Under the pieces are notes generated by a model. The model did no database searches. It was not told the origin of the DNA and worked only from the letters and a program-made list of their open reading frames with translations. This document shows positions 35,358-47,901 of a stretch of DNA of 64,000 nt, piece after piece. This DNA comes from Firmicutes bacterium UBA911. Lineage in GTDB: Bacteria; Bacillota; Desulfotomaculia; Desulfotomaculales; Desulforudaceae. The translations under genes and the position numbers were made by a program. The stretch is from contig DBEH01000005.1 in assembly GCA_002294005.1 (NCBI GenBank), forward strand, positions 4,650 through 68,649, read 5' to 3'. Numbering within the stretch: position 1 is the stretch's first letter; every line of letters begins with the position of its first letter.

Positions 35358-36107
35358 TTAACCGATGTCTCCCCACTCGTAGAGCACCAGCGTTACGGCC
35401 ACCACACCGGCGGTGTCCGTCCGCAGGAGGCGTGGGCCCAGGGAAACGGAAACCGTGCCGCGGGCGGCGGCCGCGGCCGCCTCTTCGGGCGTGAAGCCGC
35501 CCTCCGGGCCGGTAAACAGGAACACTTCACGGGCCGGCGGCCTGGAGCGCAGGGCATCTTTCAGTCCTGTACCGCGCTCCTCCTCCCAGAGGAAAAAGGC
35601 CGCACTCCCGGCGGGCACCAGCCCCAGGGCTTCTTCAAACCGGCAAACCGGATGGATTTCGGGTATCAGGGGCCGGCGGCACTGCTCGGCGGCTTCGGTG
35701 GCAATGCGGCGCCAGCGTTCCACGCGCCGGCCGGCCTTCCCGGGCGTCAGGCGCACCACCGTCCGTTCGGAGATAACCGGTACTATGGCCGCCACCCCAA
35801 CCTCGGTGGCTTTTTGCACCAGGTCATCCATCCGCTCGCCCTTGGCCAGGGACGGCACCAAGGTCACCCGCAGCCCGGGGTCGGCCGGCAGTTCGGCGGG
35901 GCCGGTGACCACGGCGCGCACCCTCCCCCGGTCCACCTCCCGGATGCCGGCCGCGTACACCCGTCCCGACCCGTCGAGCAGGAGCACTTTGGACCCGGCG
36001 GCCAGCCGCAGCACCCTGGTCAGGTGCCGGGCGTCGTCCCCCGTGATCCAGGCTTCCTCCCGGCCCCGCCAGTGGCTGGGAGGTACAAAAACACGCGGGA
36101 TTCTCAC
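35358..36107 (-). CDS. rsmE: 16S rRNA (uracil1498-N3)-methyltransferase
   Basis: The 249-residue SPOUT methyltransferase has an N-terminal PUA-like domain (DDARHLTRVLRLAAG) and the knotted SAM site near the C-terminus: LFTGPEGGFTPEEA and LGPRLLRTDTAGVVAVTL. The GTG at 36107 overlaps the prmA stop (GTGA), giving translational coupling. Upstream in-frame sequence is a shadow of prmA. The neighbouring prmA-rsmE-mtaB order is standard in Firmicutes. Confidence 0.92.
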   Translation of the reverse strand: MRIPRVFVPPSHWRGREEAWITGDDARHLTRVLRLAAGSKVLLLDGSGRVYAAGIREVDRGRVRAVVTGPAELPADPGLRVTLVPSLAKGERMDDLVQKATEVGVAAIVPVISERTVVRLTPGKAGRRVERWRRIATEAAEQCRRPLIPEIHPVCRFEEALGLVPAGSAAFFLWEEERGTGLKDALRSRPPAREVFLFTGPEGGFTPEEAAAAAARGTVSVSLGPRLLRTDTAGVVAVTLVLYEWGDIG

Positions 36108-36964
36108 TCTTTCACCCCCGCCAGGGCCACCCATTCCCCTTGGGCCAGGCGGGACTCGACTCGAAAACCGTCGGCGGCCAGCGCCCGGCGGACTACGTCT
36201 TCCCGCTGGTCCAGAATGCCGCTGAAGATAAACACGCCTCCCGGCTCCAGCGCGGTGGCCGCGGCCGGGCACAAATCGGCCAACACCTCGGCCACGATGT
36301 TCGCCACCACCAGGTCGGCCGGTTCGGACAGTTCGTCCAAAAGATTGCCGCTCCGGACCCGCACCCGGCCCGTAAGGTTATGCCGGGCCACGTTTTCGCC
36401 CGCCGTGCGCACAGCCAGCGGGTCTTCATCCACCGCCCAGACCACCGCAGCGCCCAGTAGCGCCGCCGCGACGGCCAGGATTCCCGAACCGGTGCCCACG
36501 TCCACGGCGACCATTCCCGGCCGCACGTAGCGTTCCAAAAGCTTCAGGCACATCGCCGTTGTCGGGTGGGTGCCGCAGCCGAAGGCCAAGCCGGGGTCGA
36601 TTTCGATTACCAGGTCTTCGGGACCGGGCAGAAACTCCTCCCAGGTGGGCTTGACCACCAGGCGTTCCCCGACCCGGAATGGTTTCAGGCCTTCCCGCCA
36701 AGCTGTCGCCCAGTCCCGGTCGCTGGCCCGGCGGACCTCCATCCGCGCCGGCGGCCCGGTGATCGCTTCAACCCGCCGGCGAAGCAGCACCACCTTCTGT
36801 GGTAGCTGCCGGTCGCCCACCGGAAACCAGCCCCGGATCACAGCCGCCCCGGAATGAATGGAAGCGGGTTCTTCCTGGACCCCGCTCCCCAGCTCAAAGA
36901 AGACGTTACTGACCGCATCCCGGTGCTCGTCCGCCACGGTCACCTCGATTTCAAGCCAGAACAA
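36104..36964 (-). CDS. prmA: Ribosomal protein L11 methyltransferase
   Basis: The 286-residue class I SAM methyltransferase trimethylates ribosomal protein uL11. Motif I is VAVDVGTGSGILAVAAALLG, with DPGLAFGCGTHPTTAMCL just before it and LVVANIVAEVLADL as the catalytic motif; all are PrmA-specific. The start is a TTG at 36964 with GGGGAGG upstream. It follows dnaJ across a 183-bp gap filled with palindromic repeats and is the end of the heat-shock cluster. Confidence 0.92.
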   Translation of the reverse strand: MFWLEIEVTVADEHRDAVSNVFFELGSGVQEEPASIHSGAAVIRGWFPVGDRQLPQKVVLLRRRVEAITGPPARMEVRRASDRDWATAWREGLKPFRVGERLVVKPTWEEFLPGPEDLVIEIDPGLAFGCGTHPTTAMCLKLLERYVRPGMVAVDVGTGSGILAVAAALLGAAVVWAVDEDPLAVRTAGENVARHNLTGRVRVRSGNLLDELSEPADLVVANIVAEVLADLCPAAATALEPGGVFIFSGILDQREDVVRRALAADGFRVESRLAQGEWVALAGVKE

Positions 36965-37015
36965 AACGGCCTGCCTCCCCGGGAGAATATAGACTTTAGA
37001 ATTCAGAATCCATTT

Positions 37016-37039
37016 AAAAAAGTGTCAGACACCTTTTTT
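37016..37039. repeat. Palindromic repeat, variant copy 5
   Basis: Six A, GTGTC-A-GACAC, C and six T: the same layout as the GGGGTC family but with different arms, upstream of prmA. Confidence 0.65.
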
Positions 37040-37073
37040 CCGGGGATTGTCTTCTCTTAAGACAGTGTCTGCT

Positions 37074-37150
37074 TGAAAAAGGAGCCTGTCCCCTTTTTCG
37101 GCCTGAGCTAGGAACACCGCTTCCGAAAAAGGGGACAGGCTCCTTTTTCA
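37074..37150. repeat. Two palindromic units forming a 28-bp perfect inverted repeat at the dnaJ stop
   Basis: The arm 37074-37101 (TGAAAAAGGAGCCTGTCCCC followed by TTTTTCGG) is perfectly complementary to 37123-37150, with a 21-nt loop. The right arm contains the dnaJ stop codon (37148-37150). On the minus strand the hairpin ends in a T-rich stretch and should act as a terminator or mRNA 3' end block. Confidence 0.85.
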
Positions 37151-38260
37151 CATGAAGGCGTCTTTGATTTTCTTGAAGAAGCCCTTTTCCTCGGCGTGCA
37201 GTTTGCCGCCCGCCTCCCGCCCGAACTCCAGCAGGATGCCCTTTTGCTTGTCGTTGAGCCTGGTCGGCGTGATCACCCGCACCCGGACCAACTGGTCCCC
37301 CCGGCCGGCCCCGTTCAGGTGGGGGACACCGCGGCCGCGAAGCCGGAAAGCGGTGCCGGTCTGCGTCCCCTCCGGTATCCGGATCGTGGTCGGACCGTCC
37401 AGGGTGGGCACCTCCACCTCGTCGCCCAGGGCGGCCTGCACGAAGGATATCGGCAGCTCGCAGTGAATCTGGTGGCCCTCACGCTCGTAGAACTCGTCGG
37501 CGTCCGCGTGGATGTACACGTAAAGGTCTCCAGGCGGGCCGCCGCGCACCCCGGCCTCGCCCTCCCCGACCAGGCGCAGGCGGAAATCGTCGTCCACCCC
37601 AGCCGGCACTTTCACCTTCAGAGAGCGCATCTGACGCACCTGTCCAGCGCCCCGGCATTCCGGGCAAGGCGTCTCGACGATCCGCCCCGCACCCCGGCAA
37701 CGCTCACAGGGGCGGGTCTGCACGAAACGCCCGAACGGCGTCTGCTGGCTCACACTGACCTGGCCCTGCCCCCGGCAAAGCGGGCAGGTCCGGGGGTGCG
37801 TGCCCGGCGCAGCCCCGGAACCGTCGCAGCGCTCGCAAGTTTCGGTCCGGGGGATCCTGACCTCGCGCTCGGCGCCGAAAACCGCTTCCCGGAAGGCCAA
37901 ACGCAGGTCGTAGCGCAGGTCCGGCCCCCGCTGGGGGCCGTACTGCGGCTGGCGAGCGCCGAAGAACATCTCGAAAATGTCCCCGAATCCGCTGAAACCG
38001 CCGCGAAAAATATCTTCAAAATTGAAGCCCTGCCCCTCCGGACCGGCATGACCGAAACGGTCGTACTGAGCGCGCCGTTCGGGGTCGCCCAGTACCGCCG
38101 CCGCCTCGGCGATTTCTTTGAACTTGTCGGCCGCCTGCGGGTCTTCCTTGTTCGCGTCCGGATGGTACTTGCGCGCCAGCTTGCGGTAGGCTTTCTTTAT
38201 GTCATCCTGGGAGGCGCCCCGCTCCACACCCAGTACCTCGTAGTAGTCTCGCTTGCTCAT
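37148..38260 (-). CDS. dnaJ: Chaperone DnaJ
   Basis: The 370-residue co-chaperone stimulates DnaK ATPase and delivers substrates. The J domain has [19 protein letters not shown] with HPD. A Gly/Phe-rich stretch ([15 protein letters not shown]) follows, then four CxxCxGxG zinc motifs ([32 protein letters not shown]; about 133-195) and the C-terminal substrate-binding domain. The gene is complete. Its stop codon lies within a palindromic repeat. It follows dnaK by 62 bp. Confidence 0.95.
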   Translation of the reverse strand: MSKRDYYEVLGVERGASQDDIKKAYRKLARKYHPDANKEDPQAADKFKEIAEAAAVLGDPERRAQYDRFGHAGPEGQGFNFEDIFRGGFSGFGDIFEMFFGARQPQYGPQRGPDLRYDLRLAFREAVFGAEREVRIPRTETCERCDGSGAAPGTHPRTCPLCRGQGQVSVSQQTPFGRFVQTRPCERCRGAGRIVETPCPECRGAGQVRQMRSLKVKVPAGVDDDFRLRLVGEGEAGVRGGPPGDLYVYIHADADEFYEREGHQIHCELPISFVQAALGDEVEVPTLDGPTTIRIPEGTQTGTAFRLRGRGVPHLNGAGRGDQLVRVRVITPTRLNDKQKGILLEFGREAGGKLHAEEKGFFKKIKDAFM

Positions 38261-38322
38261 TCTCCGACCTCACCACGGCAGAATCCGGCAGGGGATTTTC
38301 CCCTGCTTCATTCTGCTTCATT

Positions 38323-40141
<1,819 letters not shown>

Positions 40142-40149
<8 letters not shown>

Positions 40150-40726
40150 TATGCGCTACCTCCCCGTTAACTGCCCGTTTGGCCACTTTGACCATCGCCG
40201 GGCGCATGACCTTACCTTTGAAGTAGTACCCCGGACGCAGTTCCTCCAACACCGTGTTCTCCGGAACGTCCGCGGTTTCCACGCGCCCCACGGCCTCGTG
40301 CAGCCGGGGGTCGAATTCCGCCCCCGCTCCCGGTACCCGTTCCAGCCCCTGCCCGGCCAGGATTTCGTCCAATTGACGGTGGATCATCCGCACCCCGGCC
40401 AGGAAATCCTCCAGCCGGTCGCCCGGGTGTTCCAGGGCCCGCTCGAAGTTGTCCAGGACCGGCATGATCGAAAAAACGACCTCTTCCGCCGCCTGCCGGT
40501 ACCACCCCTCACGCTCCTGCCGGGTCCGCCGCCGGTAGTTCTCGAAGTCGGCCTGCAGCCGGAGCAGCCGTTCCCGGCAGTCCGCCGCCATCGAAGCCTC
40601 CTCGGCCACCCGCGCCTCCAGGCCCCCGTTCCCGTTCTCCGGAGTCCCGGGTTGTTTTGCCTCAGGCATGGCGGCGGTGCCGGTTTGGGCCCCGCCGGCA
40701 AAGCCGTTTTCGTTGCGTTCACTCAT
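40142..40726 (-). CDS. grpE: Nucleotide exchange factor GrpE
   Basis: The 194-residue protein has a disordered N-terminus, a long coiled coil (about 40-85, [18 protein letters not shown]) and the beta domain ([11 protein letters not shown], then [19 protein letters not shown]). GrpE exchanges ADP for ATP on DnaK. The ATG at 40726 overlaps the end of the chaperonin gene by 8 bp, and its stop overlaps dnaK, so the three are tightly coupled. Confidence 0.92.
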
Positions 40727-42290
40727 CCTTGCCAACCCCCCTGCCGTCCTGGTGTTCCTCCCGCTTCATAATGATGGTGTCGATCCGCAGCACCGCCTCG
40801 GCCACCTCACCGGCCGCCCGCAGGGCATATGTCTTTACGAGCGCCGGGTCCAGCACGCCGGCCGCTTCCATGTCCGCGACCGCGCCGGTGTCGCAGTCGA
40901 TCCCCAGGCTGTTGGCCCCCGACGCGACCTGGGCCGCGTTTACGTCGCCGACTTTTTCCAGGGGATTGAACCCGGCGTTGGCCACAATCTGGGCCAGCGG
41001 CCGCCGGAGTGCTTCCACCACGCATTCCACCCCGTACACCGCCATCCCCTTCACCCCGGACCGCACCCCTTCCACTTCCCGGGCCGCCCATAGTTCCAGG
41101 GAGCCGCCCCCGGGCACCACCCCGCCGCGGACCGCCGATTGCACCGCCCCGGCGGCGTCCTTGGCGATCCGTTCGCGTTCACCGACCACCTCTTCGGTCG
41201 CCGCGCCCACCAGGACGGTGGCCATCGGTTTGCCCGCCCCGTCCTCGATCCGTACCCGCTCCAGTCTCTCGTCGTGGACCACCGCCCGGGCGCGGCCGAG
41301 CACCGCCTCCAGGTCGGCGACGCTCTTTTTCAGACCGGTCCGTTTAATCATCCGGGCGCCGGTATGCTCGGCCACCCGGCGGAGTTCCTTGTTCAGCACC
41401 CGCTGTACCACCATTATCCCGGCGTCCGTCAGGACCTCCTCGGCCGGGGTCGCCACCCCGCGGTCCACCAGGACCAGGCCGGTCCCCAGATCGACCAGCT
41501 TTTCCACGTTAGCCCGGAATTCATCCTGCAGTTGCAGATAGCGGGCGAACCCGGCCTCGGTGGCCAGGGCCTCGTCCCCGATCTCCTCAGGCTCCAGCGC
41601 GTCGTCCAGGATCAATACCCGGACCCCTCCGGACAAGGCGGGCGGCACCTGACGATTGAGCGGCTCCTTGCTGATCAGTACCCCCATGAAAACCTCGTTG
41701 TCCGCGCCCTCCACCGCCGTCACCGTGTCCGCCAGCTTGAAATTCGGCTCTTTGAGCTTATCAACCCCGACCAGCACGGCCGCCCGGACGACCAGGTCGG
41801 CGATGTCGGCATGCTCCCGGCCGGCCACCAGCGCCACCTGGCGGATACGGGCGTCGTCCAGGCCGGTCACCGGACGCGCTTGGGACTGCACTGTCTCGAG
41901 CGCCCGCCGCAGTCCCAGGCGCAAACCCTCGATCACCCGGGCCACCGGGACGCCCCGCACGACCAGATCGACCCCGGTGGCGACCATCTGGCCGGCCATC
42001 ACGGTCGCCGTGGTGGTCCCGTCACCCACCTCTTCCTCCTGGGCCCGCGCCACGTTGATCAGCATCCTGGCCGCCGGGTGGTTGGCCTCCATGCGGCCCA
42101 GGATGGTCACCCCGTCGTTCGTGATCACCACCTCGCCGAACTTGTCGACCAGCATCGTATCCAGGCCCTTTGGGCCCAAGGTGCCCTCCACGGCCGAGCT
42201 GACGGCCCGGATGGCGTTCGCGTTGGTGACCAGGGCCGCCAGGCGCTCGTTTACTTCGGAACCCTGCACGGCCTGCTTTTTGAGGCTCAA
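40719..42290 (-). CDS. Thermosome-like (group II/III, archaeal-type) chaperonin
   Basis: The 523-residue protein belongs to the TCP-1/thermosome side of the Cpn60 family and is not GroEL. It reads [52 protein letters not shown] and [14 protein letters not shown], all group II-like ATPase motifs. Such archaeal-like chaperonins, called group III, are known in a few Firmicutes such as Carboxydothermus, where they also lie in the dnaK operon. They form double-ring folding chambers with a built-in lid and need no GroES. The gene sits between hrcA and grpE, 26 bp after hrcA, under CIRCE control. No groES/groEL is in the window. Confidence 0.93.
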   Translation of the reverse strand: MSLKKQAVQGSEVNERLAALVTNANAIRAVSSAVEGTLGPKGLDTMLVDKFGEVVITNDGVTILGRMEANHPAARMLINVARAQEEEVGDGTTTATVMAGQMVATGVDLVVRGVPVARVIEGLRLGLRRALETVQSQARPVTGLDDARIRQVALVAGREHADIADLVVRAAVLVGVDKLKEPNFKLADTVTAVEGADNEVFMGVLISKEPLNRQVPPALSGGVRVLILDDALEPEEIGDEALATEAGFARYLQLQDEFRANVEKLVDLGTGLVLVDRGVATPAEEVLTDAGIMVVQRVLNKELRRVAEHTGARMIKRTGLKKSVADLEAVLGRARAVVHDERLERVRIEDGAGKPMATVLVGAATEEVVGERERIAKDAAGAVQSAVRGGVVPGGGSLELWAAREVEGVRSGVKGMAVYGVECVVEALRRPLAQIVANAGFNPLEKVGDVNAAQVASGANSLGIDCDTGAVADMEAAGVLDPALVKTYALRAAGEVAEAVLRIDTIIMKREEHQDGRGVGKDE

Positions 42291-42316
42291 GAAAACACCT
42301 CCTGGGGGAGAGAATT

Positions 42317-43351
42317 CTACCTGTACAGTTTCTCCAAAACCCGGGAAAGGTTTCGGGTCAGGTAATCAACCAGGCCGGTCACCCGGGCGTAGTCCATGCG
42401 GCTCGGCCCCAGCACGGCCAAAGCGCCCACGGCGCGCCCGCCGACCCCGTAGCGGGCGCTGACCAGGCTGCAGCCCTGGATGAGGTCGCACTTGAACTCA
42501 TCGCCGATGAGGACCGTGATTCCCTCCTCCTGTTCGGCCTGTTCGGCCAACAGGGACGACAGGAGTCCCTCCTGGTCCAGAAGGCTAAGAAGTGTCTTCA
42601 TTTTCTCCACGTTCCGGAATTCGGGCTGGTTCAGGATGTTTAAGACCCCGCCCAGATACACCCGCTCTTCCGTGCTTTCCTCACCGTCCCCGATGAGTTC
42701 CATGATGTATTCGACCGTGGCCTTGTGGCGCAACAACTCAAGGTAGATCTCGCGCAGGATGGTAATCCTGATGTCGTTTAAGCTGTGGCCCCTGATCTTT
42801 GCGTTCAAGACCCGGGAAATGGTCTCCAGGTCCTCGCCCGTGATGTTCTCCGGCACGTCGATTACGTGCGTCTGCACCCGCTCCGGTTCGGTGATCACCA
42901 GCACCATGGCCTTGCCCTCCCCCATGGCGACCAACTGCACGTGCCGCACGGCACTACCGATCATCCGGGGCGTTGACACTAGGGCGGCGTAGCTGGTCAG
43001 TTGGCTCACCAGTTGCCCCGTTCGTTCAATGACCTCGGAGATACTCTTCACTTTGGCCTGATAGTTGGTCTTAATTACCAGCTTTTCCTCTTCCGCCGGG
43101 GTCTCGGGTTCCATGAGCCGGTCGACGTAGTACCGGTAGCCCCGCTGCGACGGAATCCGCCCTGCGGACGTGTGCGGCTGTTCGAGATAGCCCATCTCCT
43201 CCAGGTCGGCCATTTCGTTACGGATGGTGGCCGGGCTGATGCCCAACCCGTACTTGCGGGCGATGGTCCGGGAACCAACCGGTTCCGCGGTGGCGATGTA
43301 GTCGAGGATTATCGCCCGGAGGATCTCTTTCTTGCGTTCGTCGATGCCCAC
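42317..43351 (-). CDS. hrcA: Heat-inducible transcription repressor HrcA
   Basis: The 344-residue repressor has an N-terminal winged helix ([20 protein letters not shown], then [20 protein letters not shown]) and the HrcA GAF-like domain, ending GVVGxxRM-like in [12 protein letters not shown]. HrcA binds CIRCE and represses chaperone operons; in Bacillus its activity depends on GroEL. Here no GroEL is adjacent, and the archaeal-type chaperonin could be its partner, though this is inference. The GTG start follows AGGGGG and lies 15 bp after the CIRCE element. Confidence 0.94.
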   Translation of the reverse strand: MGIDERKKEILRAIILDYIATAEPVGSRTIARKYGLGISPATIRNEMADLEEMGYLEQPHTSAGRIPSQRGYRYYVDRLMEPETPAEEEKLVIKTNYQAKVKSISEVIERTGQLVSQLTSYAALVSTPRMIGSAVRHVQLVAMGEGKAMVLVITEPERVQTHVIDVPENITGEDLETISRVLNAKIRGHSLNDIRITILREIYLELLRHKATVEYIMELIGDGEESTEERVYLGGVLNILNQPEFRNVEKMKTLLSLLDQEGLLSSLLAEQAEQEEGITVLIGDEFKCDLIQGCSLVSARYGVGGRAVGALAVLGPSRMDYARVTGLVDYLTRNLSRVLEKLYR

Positions 43352-43366
43352 GGTTCCGCCCCCTTA

Positions 43367-43393
43367 TTAGCACTCTCCTGGAATGAGTGCTAA
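43367..43393. promoter_or_regulatory. CIRCE operator
   Basis: A perfect TTAGCACTC-N9-GAGTGCTAA lies between the promoter and hrcA. It is the HrcA binding site. Confidence 0.97.
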
Positions 43394-43404
43394 TCCCAGG
43401 CAAT

Positions 43405-43433
43405 AAGATAGCACCCTTCCCTGGATCTGTCAA
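43405..43433 (-). promoter_or_regulatory. Sigma-A promoter of the hrcA operon
   Basis: TTGACA (43433-43428) and TATCTT (43410-43405) are 17 nt apart, placing CIRCE at or just past the transcription start. Confidence 0.85.
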
Positions 43434-43473
43434 GCATCTAATGCGTCTCCCAGAGCTGACGCAAGCGCACCGC

Positions 43474-44619
43474 CTACAGGAACCGTTCAAAAACCAGGTT
43501 GGCCAGCGCGAGACCTTGGGCGGTGAGCCGGAGCCGGTCCGGTTCCAGCGTCAACAGGCCCTCGGCGCGCAGGCGGGCGATTTCGGGCCCATACACCGCC
43601 TCCGGGTCGCGGCCGAAGCGCCGCGCAAACCGCGCCCGTTCCACGCCGCGGACGATCCGCAGGCCCAGGAACATGGTCTCGGCCATTTGGGTCCGGACGT
43701 CTATCACTTCCGATTCGGCCACCGGCAGTCCCCCGGCGGCCAGGCGGGCGGCGTAGGCCGGCAATGCCCTTTTGTTGGCCGTGCGCCGGCCGTTCCAGAA
43801 CGAATGGGCGGCCGGGCCGAAGCCGAGGTAAGGCTCGTTGCGCCAATAGACGAGGTTGTGCCGGCACTCCCGGCTCCTGGAGCGGGCGTAGTTGGCGATC
43901 TCGTAGTGTTCGAAACCGGCGCCGGCGAGGATCGGCCGGGTGAGGTGGAACATCTCCAGCGCCTGGCCTTCGGGAACGGGGAAAAGCCCGCCGTTTTGCA
44001 GGCGTGCGTGCAGGGCCGTGCCCGGCGGAACTTCCAGGCCGTAGGCCGAGATGTGCTCGGGCTCCAGGGCCAGCGCCGCCTCCAGGGTGCGGCGCCAGTC
44101 GGCCGGGGTTTGGCCGGGAATCCCGCTGATCAGGTCCAGGTTCAGGTTCGAAAAGCCGGCCCGGCGGGCCGAGCGCACCGCCTCCCGCACGTCGGCCGCC
44201 CGGTGCCCCCGCCCCAGCACGGTGAGCAACCGGTCCTCTCCGGATTGCATCCCGATGCTCAGGCGGTTGATCCCGAGCCGGCGCAGGCCGTCCAAAACAG
44301 AAAAGGCGGCCGCTTCGGGGTTGGCCTCCACCGTGGCCTCCAGCCCTTCCGGCCACCGGAAGTGTCTTTGTACAGCGGCAACAATCGTGGTAAGGGCCTC
44401 CAGCGGCAACAAGGTGGGAGTGCCCCCGCCGATGTAGAGGCTCGCGGCCTCCAGCGGCGCATCGCCTTCCGCCGCCGCGCCGCGGAGCGCGATTTCGGCG
44501 GTCACCGCCCGAACGTACCGTTCCACGGCGGCGCGGTTCAGGGGGTAGGAAACGAAGTCACAGTAGGCGCATTTTTGCCGGCAGAAGGGTGCGTGGACGT
44601 AGAGCCCCGGCCGGTTCAC
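43474..44619 (-). CDS. hemW: Heme chaperone HemW (HemN-like radical SAM)
   Basis: The 381-residue protein starts [17 protein letters not shown], with the radical SAM CxxxCxxC. It continues with [29 protein letters not shown] and YEIANYARS. The coproporphyrinogen oxidase HemN has a fourth Cys (CxxxCxxCxC); here the residue after CxxC is Asp-Phe, as in HemW, which binds and delivers heme. The GTG overlaps the lepA stop (GTGA). The conserved lepA-hemW-hrcA order supports it. Confidence 0.9.
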   Translation of the reverse strand: MNRPGLYVHAPFCRQKCAYCDFVSYPLNRAAVERYVRAVTAEIALRGAAAEGDAPLEAASLYIGGGTPTLLPLEALTTIVAAVQRHFRWPEGLEATVEANPEAAAFSVLDGLRRLGINRLSIGMQSGEDRLLTVLGRGHRAADVREAVRSARRAGFSNLNLDLISGIPGQTPADWRRTLEAALALEPEHISAYGLEVPPGTALHARLQNGGLFPVPEGQALEMFHLTRPILAGAGFEHYEIANYARSRSRECRHNLVYWRNEPYLGFGPAAHSFWNGRRTANKRALPAYAARLAAGGLPVAESEVIDVRTQMAETMFLGLRIVRGVERARFARRFGRDPEAVYGPEIARLRAEGLLTLEPDRLRLTAQGLALANLVFERFL

Positions 44620-46424
44620 TTCTGCCCGATGCTCAAGACCGACATGAAGGCCTCCTGGGGGATCTGGACGTGGCCCACCTGTTTCATCCGCTTCTTGCCT
44701 TCTTTTTGTTTCTCGAGGAGCTTGCGCTTGCGGGTGACGTCGCCGCCGTAGCACTTCTCCAGCACCGCCTTGCGCAGGGCGCGGATATTCTCCCGCGCGA
44801 TCACCCGCGGCCCGATGGCCGCCTGAATCACGATCTCGAACATCTGCCGCGGGATGAGGTCTCTCAGCCGCTCCACGATGACCTTGGATCGGTGGTAGGA
44901 CCGGTCCCGGTGGACGATGATCGAAAGGGCGTCCAGCCGCTCCCCGGTCACCAGGATGTCCACACGCACCAGGTCGGACGCCCGGTAGCCCAGGAGGTCG
45001 TAGTCCATGGAGGCGTAGCCGCGGGTGGCGGATTTCAGGCGGTCGAAGAAGTCGTAGATGATTTCGGCGAGCGGCATCTCGTAGGTGATCAGCACCCGGC
45101 GGGTGCTGATGTACTCCAGGTTCCGGAAGGTGCCCCGGCGGTCCCGGCACAGCTCCATCACCGGCCCGATGTAGTCCTGGGGCGAAAGGAGCGCGGTGAG
45201 CACGAAGGGCTCCTCCAACTTTTCGATCTCCCCGGCCGGGGGCATCTCGGACGGGTTCCGGATTTCCAGGACGGCGCCGCTCGTCCGGGTCACCCGGTAC
45301 ACCACGCTGGGCGCGGTGGTGATCAGGTCCAGCCCGTACTCCCGTTCCAGCCGCTCCTGGATGATCTCCATGTGCAAAAGCCCCAGAAACCCGCACCGGA
45401 AGCCGAAGCCAAGCGCCGTCGAGGTCTCCGGCTCATAGACCAGGGAGGCGTCGTTCAGGGAAAGCCGGTCCAAAGCGTCCCGCACCTTTTCAAACTCGGC
45501 CCCCTCCACGGGGAACAGGCCGCAGTACACCATCGGCTTCGCCTTCCGGTAGCCGGGCAGCGGGCCGGCGGCCGGGCGGCGGGCGGCGGTGACCGTGTCG
45601 CCCACCCGGCAGTCCTTGACGTTCTTGATCCCCGCGGCCATGAAGCCCACCTCGCCGGCGCGCAGTTCATCCACCGCCACCGGCGCCGGGGTGAACACGC
45701 CCAGCTCGCTGACCTCGAACTCCCGGCCGGTGGCCATCATCCGGACCGGCTCGCCCGGGGAAAGCCGGCCGTCCACCAGCCGGAAGTAGGCGATGACCCC
45801 CCGGTACAGGTCGTAGTGGGAATCGAAAATCAGGGCCCGCAAAGGGGCCTCGGGATCACCGCCGGGCGGGGGGACGTCCCGGACGATCCGTTCCAGGATT
45901 TCCTCCACCCCGTCCCCGCGCTTCGCCGAAGCCAGGACGGCGTCCGCGCCGTCCAGGCCGATGACATCCTCCAGTTCCCGCCGCACCCGGTCGGGCTCGG
46001 CGCTCGCCAGGTCGATCTTGTTGATGACCGGGATGATGGTCAGGTTGTGGTCCAAGGCCAGGTTGACATTGGCCAGCGTTTGGGCCTCGATGCCCTGGCC
46101 GGCGTCGACGACCAGCAGGGCCCCCTCGCAGGCCGCCAGGCTCCGGGAGACCTCGTAGGAAAAATCAACGTGCCCGGGGGTGTCGATCAGGTTCAACTGG
46201 TAATCCCGGCCGTCGCGGGCCCGGTAGGCCAGGCGGACCGCCTGCAGCTTGATGGTGATGCCGCGCTCCCGCTCCAGGTCCATCTGGTCCAGCACCTGCT
46301 CCTGCATCCGGCGCCCCACGAGCGCCCCGGTGTGCTCCAGCAGTCGGTCGGCCAGAGTCGATTTGCCGTGGTCGATATGGGCGATGATACAGAAATTGCG
46401 GATTCGGTCGCGCTCCACTGGCAT
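44616..46424 (-). CDS. lepA: Elongation factor 4 (LepA)
   Basis: The 602-residue translational GTPase begins [21 protein letters not shown] motifs are [28 protein letters not shown] and NKIDL. Domains II, III and V follow, then the LepA-specific C-terminal domain (KMKQ-like [19 protein letters not shown]). LepA acts in ribosome assembly and translation under stress. The ATG at 46424 follows GGAG; longer upstream sequence is not protein-like. A likely promoter lies about 105 bp upstream. Confidence 0.95.
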   Translation of the reverse strand: MPVERDRIRNFCIIAHIDHGKSTLADRLLEHTGALVGRRMQEQVLDQMDLERERGITIKLQAVRLAYRARDGRDYQLNLIDTPGHVDFSYEVSRSLAACEGALLVVDAGQGIEAQTLANVNLALDHNLTIIPVINKIDLASAEPDRVRRELEDVIGLDGADAVLASAKRGDGVEEILERIVRDVPPPGGDPEAPLRALIFDSHYDLYRGVIAYFRLVDGRLSPGEPVRMMATGREFEVSELGVFTPAPVAVDELRAGEVGFMAAGIKNVKDCRVGDTVTAARRPAAGPLPGYRKAKPMVYCGLFPVEGAEFEKVRDALDRLSLNDASLVYEPETSTALGFGFRCGFLGLLHMEIIQERLEREYGLDLITTAPSVVYRVTRTSGAVLEIRNPSEMPPAGEIEKLEEPFVLTALLSPQDYIGPVMELCRDRRGTFRNLEYISTRRVLITYEMPLAEIIYDFFDRLKSATRGYASMDYDLLGYRASDLVRVDILVTGERLDALSIIVHRDRSYHRSKVIVERLRDLIPRQMFEIVIQAAIGPRVIARENIRALRKAVLEKCYGGDVTRKRKLLEKQKEGKKRMKQVGHVQIPQEAFMSVLSIGQK

Positions 46425-46529
46425 ATTTTGACGCTCCAGTCGATAAGGTCTCCGGCAGACGTGCGCGCAAGCCGCCGCTGAACCACAGGCGGCAAAAGGC
46501 CGCGTACCCGTCGAACCACCGGCCACTCT

Positions 46530-46559
46530 ATTATAACAGCCGGGACGACCAAGGATGAA
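46530..46559 (-). promoter_or_regulatory. Probable promoter of lepA
   Basis: TATAAT (46535-46530) is preceded after 18 nt by a weak TTCATC (46559-46554). Confidence 0.5.
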
Positions 46560-46601
46560 AGATGAAGGTTTGACCACCCGCCGCGATGTGAGCGTGCTGG
46601 T

Positions 46602-47780
46602 TTACCCCGCTGCCTCTTCCACCACTTCATTGTAGACCGCCTCGATCCGGGCCATGCTTTTCTGCAGTTCGTGCTGCACCACGTTTTCCAGGCTGCGCCG
46701 GCCCATCCGCCGCCGCATCTCCTCGTTCTCCAGGAGCAGGCTGATCTTGGCCGCCAGATCCTGTTCGTCTCCGAAGCGGAAGAGAAGCCCGTTGTCCCCG
46801 TCAACGATCAGTTCCGGCAGGGCCGCCGCGCGAGCGGCGACAACCGGCAGCCCGGAAGCCATCGCCTCCAGGGTGACGATGCTCTGCGTTTCCATCCCGG
46901 ACGGGATTACAAAACAGGCCGCCAGCTGGTACATCCGGGGCAGAAGTTCATTGTTGTACTCCAAAGGCCCCAGCAGCGTGACACTGTCGGCGAGCTTATC
47001 CTTTCTAAGGCGCTTCCTGAGTGCTTCCAAGAGATTACCGCCCCCGCAGAGCACAAAGTGGACTTTGTGCCGGGCCAGCACGATGGGTACGGCCCCGATC
47101 AGCGTGTCCAGGCTTTTCTCCGGGTCTATCCGCCCCACGTAGAGCACTATCGGCCGGTTGGGCAGATGGAGCGCCGCACGAATGCCGGACGGCGGCTCGT
47201 ACGCGAAGAAGCGGTTGAGGTCCACGCCGTTTGAAACAACCTTTATTCGGGTGTTCAATCCCGCCGGTTCCAATTGGCTCCTTGCCGTCTGACTGGGAGT
47301 GATCACGCACTGACAGGAATTATAAAACCTGGCCATTCTTCTCGTGACCCACCGGCGCAGGGGGCCGTGAAACGGTTTTAAAAACCGAAGATAGGCCAAA
47401 ACGTAATCCAACGTGAAATGATGGCTGATCACCACGGGAATACGTCTCTTTCCGGCTTCGCTCAACAGGGCGCAGCCGATGGACGTGGGATCCTGAAGGT
47501 GAATGACATCCGGAGAGCACTGATCCAGGATTTGTCCCGCCAGAGCGCGCGGGAAAAAGGTGACCCGAAAGCCCTTGCGAAAGGGATTTGGAAAGGAGCC
47601 GATCCGCTGGACCGTCAAGCCCTCCGCCAACTGTTCCCGGTAGCTTTGGCGACCGGGTGAAGGAACAATCACCGTCACTTGGTGCCCCTTCGCCGCCAGG
47701 TGGCAAGCAAGGTTCATCGTGGTGACGGCCACACCCGAAACATTGGGGTAAAAAGACTCTGATCCGATAACAATCTTCAT
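46602..47780 (-). CDS. Family 4-type glycosyltransferase
   Basis: The 392-residue GT-B enzyme starts MKIVIGSESFYPNVSGVAVT. It has the donor-site pattern of GT4 proteins: VSNGVDLNRFF, VLYVGRIDPEKSLDTLI, and the EX7E-like ETQSIVTLEAMASGLPVV. It resembles the diacylglycerol/phosphatidyl-inositol mannosyl- or glucosyl-transferases that make membrane glycolipids, but the acceptor cannot be read from sequence. The second start candidate (M8) was preferred. It interrupts the otherwise conserved spoIIP-lepA segment and may be a lineage-specific insertion. Confidence 0.85.
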   Translation of the reverse strand: MKIVIGSESFYPNVSGVAVTTMNLACHLAAKGHQVTVIVPSPGRQSYREQLAEGLTVQRIGSFPNPFRKGFRVTFFPRALAGQILDQCSPDVIHLQDPTSIGCALLSEAGKRRIPVVISHHFTLDYVLAYLRFLKPFHGPLRRWVTRRMARFYNSCQCVITPSQTARSQLEPAGLNTRIKVVSNGVDLNRFFAYEPPSGIRAALHLPNRPIVLYVGRIDPEKSLDTLIGAVPIVLARHKVHFVLCGGGNLLEALRKRLRKDKLADSVTLLGPLEYNNELLPRMYQLAACFVIPSGMETQSIVTLEAMASGLPVVAARAAALPELIVDGDNGLLFRFGDEQDLAAKISLLLENEEMRRRMGRRSLENVVQHELQKSMARIEAVYNEVVEEAAG

Positions 47781-47901
47781 GGCACCGACGGTCCTGTTCA
47801 ATGGAATCGGCAGTGTCCGGGAGAAATGCCGAAGACTCTCAAGCTCGGTCTGATTCGGATAGCGCAGGCCCCAGACTGCTGTTATATTCGCTGCCTAATA
47901 C

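Noticed and set aside
43474..45396. 640-residue frame covering hemW and part of lepA
   Set aside because: The first 258 residues are a shadow of lepA. HemW starts at GTG 44619.
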